A DNA stretch of 11,035 bases from Ectocarpus siliculosus (Eukaryota; Sar; Phaeophyceae; Ectocarpales; Ectocarpaceae). The notes under the pieces are model-generated. The model searched no databases. It was not told where the DNA came from and worked only from the letters and a program-made list of their open reading frames with translations. Both the position numbers and the translations under genes were made by a program. Of the stretch, positions 1 to 9,200 are shown one piece after another; position 1 is the first letter of the stretch, and the number at the start of each line of letters is the position of its first letter. The DNA lies in the NCBI GenBank assembly GCA_000310025.1, contig FN649758.1, positions 3,088,671 to 3,099,705 of the forward strand. Direction: 5' to 3'.

Positions 1-136
1 ACCCAGCCCCACCCCCACCCCCACCCCTCCATCGTTTGCCATCGAACCACTCTAATCACTACCCCTTTTCCCTTGCCCTCTCTCCTTCGTCTGTGTCTGC
101 GTGACAACACACGAACTGGACCGACCGGGGTTGCAG
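1..136 (+). other. Partial intron upstream of exon 1, with (CCCCCA)n start
   Basis: The 3' part of an intron, ending at TTGCAG (131-136). Positions 1-29 are a C-rich CCCCCA repeat and 60-95 is CT-rich, acting as the polypyrimidine tract. No coding match. Confidence 0.7.
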
Positions 137-250
137 ATCTACCTCGGCGTGGAGCGTGGCGGAGCGCTCAAGCGCGCCACCCCGCAGACTCTGTTCCTCA
201 GGGCCATCTCGCACCGCCCGGAGACGTACACCATGGAAGGCGCTAACCAG
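137..250 (+). CDS. ACC exon 1 (of this window): central domain segment
   Basis: Encodes residues 1-38, starting IYLGVERGG and ending TMEGANQ. The acceptor is TTGCAG at 131-136 and the donor is CAG|GTACGG at 250/251, both phase 0. The stretch [11 protein letters not shown] matches the FFVRAI-type strand of the ACC central domain found just before the conserved AMDELE helix. The open frame before 137 runs into intron. The frame after 250 soon stops (301), so the exon ends are well bounded. Confidence 0.85.
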
Positions 251-3200
251 GTACGGTCGTGGTCCCGGTTTGACGGTTCCGTGTTTAGCGGGATGCCCTG
301 AAGAGCGGTTCCAACATCTGAGAAAAATCTTGTCGCACGGCTACACCTCGGTACTCAAACTAGTATATTAACAGCGGCCAAAACATTTTGTGGCACTATG
401 GACCGCTAAGCCGGGACCGCGAGTGTACAGCAGCAGCGGCTACGTTTTTTTTATGAGGAAGTTGTTGCAAGCCAACAACACTCTGTTGAATCCGGTTTCC
501 TCTTTAGCCACGCTGCTGCGTAGTGCATGTGCCTTTGTCATGGTCGGTACAAGCCAGTAACACTCCCTCTGAATCCGGTCTTGTCTTGAACCGTTCTGCC
601 GTGTGATACATGTGCCTTTGTCATGGTCGGTACAAGCCAGCAACACTCCCTCTGAATCCGGTCTTGTCTTGAACCGTTCTGCCGTGTGATACATGTGCCT
701 TTGTCATGGTCGTGACAAGCAAGTTAACGCTCATTGTATTCGGATTTTCTCGTGAATATTCTCTCGTGTGAACCGTAGCCGCTAGCTGTATGGCGGGGGG
801 GCCACCGCAGAAGACGTGGGTGTCTGCCACGTGTTCGCGCAGCCCCGGGGTTGGTATGTAGCGCCAACGATCGTTGCAGCTGTGTATCTCCGCCGATACT
901 ACCCGTCGACAGGCTCTGCTGATGGGTCTTTTCCAGACTGTTTTTGTGTCGACGTTTCATTCCTGGTTTGTGCATCAAGGACGGGGGTCCCCCCTCCCCC
1001 CCCCCCCGCCCTTTTTTTTTTATGCGTGTGTTTGTTGCTGTTCCTTCTCCCTTTTTTTGACGGTTTCACGGCTCTCTCTCTCTCTCTCTCGGGCATGTTT
1101 GGTTGGTTCTTTGGGTTGTTGTGCCTGTCTGCTATTATAATAGGGGTGTTTTTGTTTTTTTTGCGTTGTTGCACGAAGTCGCACCCCTTCACCTGTCTCG
1201 AGTTTCTGCGAAACTCTTCCACGGAATTTCGCGGATCACTTATTTGCTCAAATTGCTGCCCCATCGTCGACCCGACCGACTGGCGCAGGCTCTGCTGATG
1301 GCCATGGACGAGCTGGAGCGAGCGATGCTCGACTCGAGGGTGAACCCGGCCTGCTCCTCCCGCATCTTCCTGCACATGATGCCCGAGCTCAACGCTGTGC
1401 CCGGCGACGTGGTGGCGGAGTGGAAGAACGTCATGGACACCATGATCTCGAGGCACGCGACCCGCCTGCTAAAGCTCCGGGTGGACGAGATCGAGGTCAA
1501 GGCGCGCATCTCTCCCGACGAGAGCAGCGGGGTGAGTGATGATGAGGGCGAGGCGGTGGGCGGGCGGCGCATGTTTCTGGTCCGATGGTGGTGAGGGTGC
1601 GGTGGGCGGTGATCAGGGCGATACCGTACCAACCCGAAGTCGGCAATCTGCAGACCCACATCTCAACCGGAACAACACACATAAAAAAACAAACAGGCAG
1701 AACCCATGAACACACGCGAGCTGATGATCATCGGCACGAATGTACGTGCCGAATCATCGGGCGGCGATCCTGCCGACGACGCCAAATGTTGTGAGATTAC
1801 ACACGTAAGCGACCCCTGAAGACCCTGCATGATAAAGAGGACTCACTAGTTTTTAGAGTGATCTCTTGGAACAGCAGGGCTTGCTGTTGCTTTGCTCTCA
1901 AAGGTAGACTGAGCACAGAGGGGGAGGACATGCTCCCTCGGCAAGGGGCCACAAAGGTCCTGTCCCCTGTTTTATCCTTCCATCGGGAGTTACATCTCCC
2001 GCATCCCGCACTTTCCTAAGGGAATTACTCCACAATACCGTTGACACTGGCTACAATCCAAATCCCAAACCCTTTTGAGGCTTCCTTCGCGTGTTCCCCC
2101 GACTTTTTCGTTACAAGGGAAGGAAGGAACGGAAGCAAACACTTTTTCGGCGTTTTTTGCGTACACGTCTGTTTGATGCTTTGTCTTGCCCCATGCATTA
2201 GTTAGAAGGTAGTGAGAAGAGACCGGAGCGTTTTTTCATGTGAAGACAACAACACGACCTTTCCTCGTTAACCCCGAAAAAACATAAGATTCAGTAAAGA
2301 ACACCCTTGCATATTTTACCATTTTTTTTTCAATGTCCAACGTAAGAAAATCAACATCGTCCTCGCCCTCCCTGCTCTCCTTCTCTTTGTCGCCCGGATG
2401 AACCTGAAGAAAATCACCCCGGTCCGCCTGATGGCGAGCTCCATGTCCGGCCAATGGCTCCGCGTGGACGGCTTCCAAGAGTACCCCGACCCCATCACCG
2501 GCGTCACGAAGCAGTGGTGCTCCCTCACACAGGGAGGGGACATCTGCATGCTCAACCCCTACCCCGCTAGCAACTCCGTGCAGGTCAGTTCATACTTATT
2601 TTAGGAAGGCAGCCCGTTTTTTTTTTTTCGTGTCTTTTTGAGAGCGTGTTTCGTGTTTTTTGTGTTTTGCGCGCACCAACCAGCTAGCCAATCAAATGCA
2701 GGCTCTTCCCCCGTACAAAAGGCGATCGCCGAAAACACCGATTTCAGAATTTCATGGCCGACAAAAAAAGTCGTAAAAAAGGACGCCGTTTCTGATCACA
2801 GTTGAGGTCTCCGATTCTTACCGATTAAATTCACGTTGCCCCCCTGCGGAACCTCCGGGAGACTGCACGGCTACACACTTCAAGACATGAGCAGGACATA
2901 CGGAAGTGTGGAATGAAAATACGGCGCTTGCCCTGACAGGGGGGTTAGGGGGGGGGGGGGCGGAGGAGAAGTACGCATGTTTTGTTGTGTTTGTTCTCGA
3001 TGTTGTTGTTTGCTCTTGGATTGACTGTTCGCTCGACGTCACCCCTTCCTTGTCCCCACTGCCGCTGCTGCTGCTGCCGTGCTTCCCTTTCCACGGCACA
3101 GATCCGCCGCGCCGCCGCCCGCCGCATCGGCACGACGTACGCCCCTGACTTCCTGGGGCTCATGGAAGTGGGACTGGTGAGTTGTCGTCTTTTGCGGCTA

Positions 3201-6200
3201 TCATCCCCAATTTGTGTTTGTCGTGCGTTCGTTCTCTTGTGTGTGATGCTCGCCTCCTTCTCTGCTGCGGTACCGTGGTGCAAGTTACACCGCCCGAATG
3301 GGAACATCAACCACCAACCCACCCCGTAGACCCGGTCGATGTCCCTCATTACTTGTTGTATTTTTGATATTAATGTGTCGGATTTCAATGACGTTCCCTC
3401 CTCTGCAGATCATCACCCTCTCGTTTCGTGTACACCACTTTTGGGGGGGGGCCCCCCCCCCCCCTCCCCCGCCCTGGCTTACTACGCAACCCCCAGATCG
3501 GCATGTGGAGCGAGTTCCTGTCGGAGCTGAAGGATGCCGCCGGCGCTTCTGGTACCCCTGCCTACACCTCCATGCCTGGGCAGGTGAGATGACAAAGAAG
3601 TGGGCCGTTGGACAGAAAACGAACAAGAGAGAAATGGACCAGGTGTTCGATTGTTGGCTCTCCCCACTCTCGCTCTCTCTGCACTTCGCTGTCTCTCTCT
3701 CTGTTTCTCCCTCTCTGTCCCTGTCCCTGTCCCTGTCTCTCTCTCTGTCTCTCTGTCGGCCTTTGTTCTCTCTTTCCGTGTCTCCGTATATCTCTCTGGC
3801 TGTCTGCCTCAATTATCTCTTCTCGCCCTCCCTCTCTCCGTCTCTGCCCCCCCCCCCCCCTCCCCCCACCTCTCTCTCCGCCTATTTCTCTCTTTGTTAA
3901 CCCCACCCCGCTCTCCATTGTTGGCATTTGCTACTTGCCGCGTTGCGCTCACCCCACTATCACAGCTCTTCGAGTCCGACGAGCTGGTCCTGCAGTCAGA
4001 CGGCACCCTCCAGAAGCAGTTCCGGGTGGTTGGCACCAACAAGGTCGGCATGCTCGCTTGGCACGTGATGATGCGGACGCCCGAGTACCCCGAGGGCCGC
4101 GAGATCGTCATCATCGCCAACGACGTCACCTTCCAGTCCGGTTCCTTCGGAGTTGCCGAGGTGTGTAGTGTAACAAAGGAAGGAGAAGATTTTTTTTTTT
4201 GTTTCCCCTTTAGGATTTTTTTTTCTTCCCTTTAGGATTTTTTTTTCCCTTTAGCATTTTTTTTTTTTTTCCCTTTAGGATTTTTTTTTTTTTCTTCCCT
4301 TTAGCATTTTTTTTTTATTGTTGAGGAGGAATGCGTAAGTAACAATCGCAGAAAAAACTAGCTGTTGGAAAAAATGCTGTTTACCATACCGCTGGAAAAA
4401 ATGCCAGCCCACAAGACTTGCTGCTTGTTCGAGGTAATACCACAGCAAGCGATTGAGATGAGGGTTGTTGTTCCGGCTGACATGATTGGTTTTTTCTCAA
4501 GGTATTGTATAGACTTTCCACAAAGCTTCGCGTTAGTTCTAGGATCCACCAGGGACTATTATCGTATGTTGAGGACGACTCTGCCCCCCCAAGTCCAGCA
4601 TTCAGGCACACCTTCCTCTTGTTACTGCCTCGTTAGAATTTTGTCCGCGCACGCGCGCTCGTCTTCGCGCGGTGAACATGCTCGCTGAAACGCCCCCTCC
4701 ACCCACCCCACCCCGTCCTCTCGAGCACGCGTGACCAATGGTCTTAACAGCTAAGGCACGCAGAACATTAGCACGCCCCTCTTCACCCACTCATCTATTT
4801 ATTTACTTGTACTTATTGTTTATTTCTGTATTTACTTACAACTATTATTTATTTTATGTTACTTATTCATCTACCCCCATGGTGTGTCGTGTGTCGTGTG
4901 TGGTGCGTGTGCAGGACGACTTCTTCCTGGCCGCCTCTGAGTACGCTCGCAAGCTGGGCCTCCCTCGCATCTACATCTCGTCCAACTCCGGGGCACGCAT
5001 CGGCCTCGTGGAGGAGCTCAAGCCTAAGTTCAAGGTAATTTTTTTTGTTTTTTTTGTGCTCTTGCTGTTTCGTGTATTGTTTTGTCTGGGAGATTGGCAA
5101 CACATCATGCGTCTCCAACCCGACGGGTCAACAGCTGTCGTTCCTTTTCCTTTTTTGTGGTTCGTTACCGTTGTTTCGTGTTTTGTTGGTCGGTATGGGA
5201 GGGAGTAGCGCGTGGCTCTCCAACCCAGAAGGCGTTTTGTCTCTTGCTGTTTCGTGTGTCATTTTTCAAAGATTGGGTTCTGTTTGCTTGAAGCAACACG
5301 TCGGGCGGGTTAGATGTTTGAGAAAGACGATGGGCGTTGTGAGGTCGGCGGCGACGGAGACGCCAGTAACACTCCCCCAAGCACAACACCAAGCGCTGTC
5401 GTATTTCATGCTCTGGACGGTTGGTCTTCTCTTTCAACCTTTGTTCGCGTATGATTCGAACACCATCGTTGCCTAGCTCTTCTCCAATATCGCACCAACA
5501 AAATCAACAATGCCCTTGGCGGTCTCTCCCTACCTTCGCCCCCCCCCGCATTTATTTGTGTCCTGCATGATTCCTTGAACAGGTGGCATGGAATGACGAG
5601 TCGAACCCCGCCCAGGGCTTCAAGTACCTGTACCTCAACGCGGAGGACTACGAGGCCCTCGAGGAGGGCACCGTTAACGCGCGGGAGGTGGTGGAGGGGG
5701 GAGAGAAGCGTTACGCGCTCACCGACATCATCGGACAGGTGCGTCTGTGTGCGCTTGATGGTAGGTTTGAGAAGCGCAAGAGCACGGTCGACTTGTGGGC
5801 TTTACTTCTCACGTTTGGTCGGCTGAACTTGTTGTTCTGTTGGCTCGTGTACTGTGCGTGCATGGGAGTGTTGTCAACGAATAGTGCGTGCGTGGATGAT
5901 TGGACGCGCATTCCTTCCCTCTCGTTGCTGTATATGTGGGCACCTCTGTCATGTAGAGCATGGTTTGCCCTGCTTTGGAGCGGCTACTTTGACCACCATC
6001 GCAAGGCGGGCAATGGTCGCCGATGCAGCTGTGTGTGTTTTTTTTATTATTATTATTAGCATCGACCGCGCTAACCGGGTGACCAATGAAAAGACGTCAG
6101 TCTCAGTGCGGTTGAAAACACAAAACACTTGTAAATGGGTGTGCGTGTCCCATGGTCGTGCCTAGCCTCACGCTTGCGGGGCCCCTTTTCTGCTTGTGCG

Positions 6201-9200
6201 CTCTTGCTATTGTCGAAGGTGCACGGCATCGGAGTGGAGAACCTTCGCGGTTCGGGCATGATCGCCGGTGAGACGTCTCGTGCGTACGACGAGGCCTTCA
6301 CGCTGTCGTACGTCACCGGGCGCTCCGTGGGCATCGGCGCTTACCTCGTCAGGCTTGGCCAGAGGACGATCCAGATGAGGTGTGTGTGAGAGAGAGAGAC
6401 AGAGTGGGGGGGGAAAGAGAGACACAGACAGACAGACAAACAAACCGACCGACCGACAGAGACAAAGACAAAACACACACACACAGTATGATCAAGACTG
6501 TGAGAGAGAGAGAGAGAGAGAGAGAGGGAAAGTGTTGACACGGAGAGAGGTAGTATTGAGGCAGTGAGAGAGACAGAGTATTGAGGCAGGTTATAGCGCA
6601 ACGAGTGTCCCGCTCAAGCCGTCTTGCTTCATGACAACAACGTCTTGCCCGTCGTCGGCCTCCTGTCTTTTGTAAAAAGTATAAAAAAAGAAAAGTTTTG
6701 GCACTTTCACTCACGATTCGTTTCTCTTCTTTTTTACATTTGTACTTTTTTTTTTTCTTTCTCTTTGTTTTTGCAGGAACGGCCCGATCATCCTGACCGG
6801 TTTCTCCGCCCTGAACAAGCTCCTCGGGAGGGAGGTGTACACCTCGCAGGACCAGCTTGGAGGGCCCCAGGTGAGATGACGATGGCCTGCTATAACACGG
6901 CAACATCGTGGTGCTGTTGGGGGTTGGGCTACCACCATGTTCCACGCTTCGTTCTAGTTGTCGCAACCTTTGTGAAGGGCCAAGACACAGCAGTCGTTGA
7001 CTCGCCTTCTTCACTCGCCGTGCGGTTGGGGGAGCTTTAACCTCAACATGCTGCAGTGCCCGATTACAGCGGGGGGGCGTCAATAACGCCGGTTGATTCA
7101 CGCTGGTGAATTTGCTGGGCACAGACTGAAACACCTGCAGTAATTTTGTACGCGTGGAATAGCGCCGGTTCCTGTGAATAGCGCCGCTCGACGGCCGGCC
7201 CTGCCCCCTCAGGCAGGAGTAAAAGCATCATCCGCATACAAAAAATATGCATACCAAGGCCAACACACGACACAGCTTGTTGTGTGTGTGTGTGTGTGCT
7301 CCTTTTTTAACCGTGGGACTTGTCCTCCAAAAACCCACAAAACATCGGTCCTGTACTAACCCCAAGAAATATAGAATTGAATATAAAACAGCACCCAATT
7401 ATATATTTCTGCGTTTTTTTTTGTTTTTTTTTCTGCGGCGACGCGACGCAGGTGATGCACCCGAACGGCGTGAGCCACCTGGAGGTTGGCAACGACCAGG
7501 AGGGCGTGGACAGAATCCTGCAGTGGCTGTCGTACGTGCCCAAGACCGCGGGCTCACTGCCGGTCGCCCGGCCCGTCACTGACCCCGTCGAGCGCGAGGT
7601 GGGTGCCTACCTATCTACATCACGGGGCCCCCCACTCCGTGGTTGCCTGTTGGTTGGTGCTAGGGTGACTTGTGCTATAGTATGATTGATGTGGGTGTAG
7701 CACCCGGGATCGGTATGTACGTGGCTAACAATCGTGCGCCCCGTGACTGACCCCCGTCGAGCATGAGGTGGGTGAGCTACCTACGCCTCTCCGTGGTTGT
7801 CGGCTGGTTCGTTGGGTGCTGGGGTTGGCTTGCGTTGTGGTAGCACGCAGGCGGTAAGACGGGCAGGCAGTTACTGCCTCCCCCCGTCTTGCCGCCTCCG
7901 TGATCAAATGACGGTCGGTTCGTGCAACCTTCGTGTGGGCAGCGATTCCGGGTCACTGCCACCATGCCTAGTGACCCGGAAGCGCGGCGCACACGAAGGA
8001 TGTTCAAACCGACCGTCGTTTTATCACGAAGGCGGCAAGACGGGGAGGCAAAGTATGGCATGGCGGTGGTATCCCGATGACACGCAAACAATCAAGTCGA
8101 AAATCGACAGTCCGGCCAAAACAATTAAAAAAAAATGTACCAAAAAAGCCAAGTATTTTAGTGCTGTTATACCATTGTGAGATGGGTGTATGCAGCAGCA
8201 GAATGTGGGTGGGAGGGTGTTATCTCCATTGCGATCTGCGTCTTTTTGTGACAATCTTCCCAAGACAAGAATGCCTTGCTTCTCGTTGTGAGGTGAGGTC
8301 ACGGACTGGTTCAAATATCGCAAATGTTTGTACAACACAGATTTAAGAACGCTGCCGGATCGATGACAGCTGTGGTATTCCAGTCGTTGGGAGCTTTTTT
8401 ATTTATTTATTTTTTCGTGGTGCCGTGATAAAAAAAAGTTGTACACAACCCAATGAGCAAGAAGAAAAGAGCAAGCATGGGTGGGGGCGCTGCACCAACC
8501 GGCACCGAATTTATCGTTTTTTTGCCGGATGATAACGTTTCGCCTTTATACCCGGTCTACTTTCTGTCTCGGAACAACCTAAGAAGAGGGCTTGGGAGAA
8601 CGAACAACGCCGATAGTTTGGGTGTCCCGTTTCTCCTTCCTTTTTGGGGGGGGGGGGGGGATAAACGTGCGGTGTTGCGCCTTTGATCCGGCGTGAAATA
8701 TTTAGCTGTGCGCTAAACAAAAACGTAGATGTACGTTCCGAATTCTTCCGTGCACGTGAAAATTCAGGTTGTTCGGTTGACAGCACCAACATTTTTCCCT
8801 CTGATCCGCTGGCAGCCTCGGCAGTTTTTCTAAGTTCGCTGTCTGTTATCACATACTTCCGTGCAAGTATTACAGCGAAAGATTCAACGACGCCCCGTAC
8901 TGCACCGCTGTTTTATCCGGTTTAGTGGGAAACATTGGGTTTTCCCATCGCCTTACACCATTTTGATGCATCAGAGCGCCGGGTTCGCTTCTGGGCAGCA
9001 ACTCGTATAAGGTGTTGCGCCGATCCGCCTTGCTTGCCTTCGCGTTTTGAAGTCCGGCTTACATTCTTGGAAGGAATGCGTCCTTAACCTTTCTCGAACC
9101 CCACACCCACCCTTTCCGTCGTTCTTGTCTGCTTGTCCCCTCTCCGGTGCGCTGGGTTTGCACCTGGGGGGCGTTGTTTTCTATGGTGTCAGGTTTCGGT

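Larger units (their letters stand above)
251..1288 (+). other. Intron 1 (1038 bp): 83-bp tandem repeat, decoy acceptor, microsatellites
   Basis: GT-AG, phase 0. It holds the 83-bp tandem repeat (468 to ~747), a copy of the exon 2 acceptor at 910-925, C tracts at 989-1007, a T tract at 1012-1021, a (CT)n run at ~1072-1090 and further T-rich sequence. No family-matching coding sequence. Confidence 0.85.

Noticed and set aside
440-694. - strand frame with an internally repeated protein
   Set aside because: The repetition reflects the 83-bp DNA tandem repeat in intron 1, not a repeat protein.
468-747. CRISPR array
   Set aside because: Direct head-to-tail 83-bp units with no unique spacers, inside an intron of a eukaryotic gene.
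899-1456. 185-residue open frame on the - strand
   Set aside because: Antisense to exon 2 and to poly-C/CT tracts; poly-Gly, Lys and Arg-Glu runs come from the repeats.
1801-2150. Possible RNA gene or element in intron 2 (several short stems)
   Set aside because: The stems do not form a tRNA cloverleaf or any class I recognise; too weak to annotate.
2398-2409. ATG at 2398 as a gene start
   Set aside because: It lies just upstream of an internal ACC exon; the protein clearly continues from exons 1 and 2.
3600-3965. N-terminal extension of the open frame covering exon 6
   Set aside because: Ser/Leu/Pro-rich translation of the intron 5 polypyrimidine tract; a clear acceptor at 3959-3965 and homology define the exon start.
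6349-7134. 261-residue open frame on the - strand
   Set aside because: It is the complement of the (GA)n/(GACA)n repeats of intron 9 and of exon 10; Ser/Leu low-complexity protein with no family features.
8453-8925. Small frames in intron 11 as a nested gene
   Set aside because: Short, interrupted by a G15 run, with no recognisable domain or codon bias like the exons.
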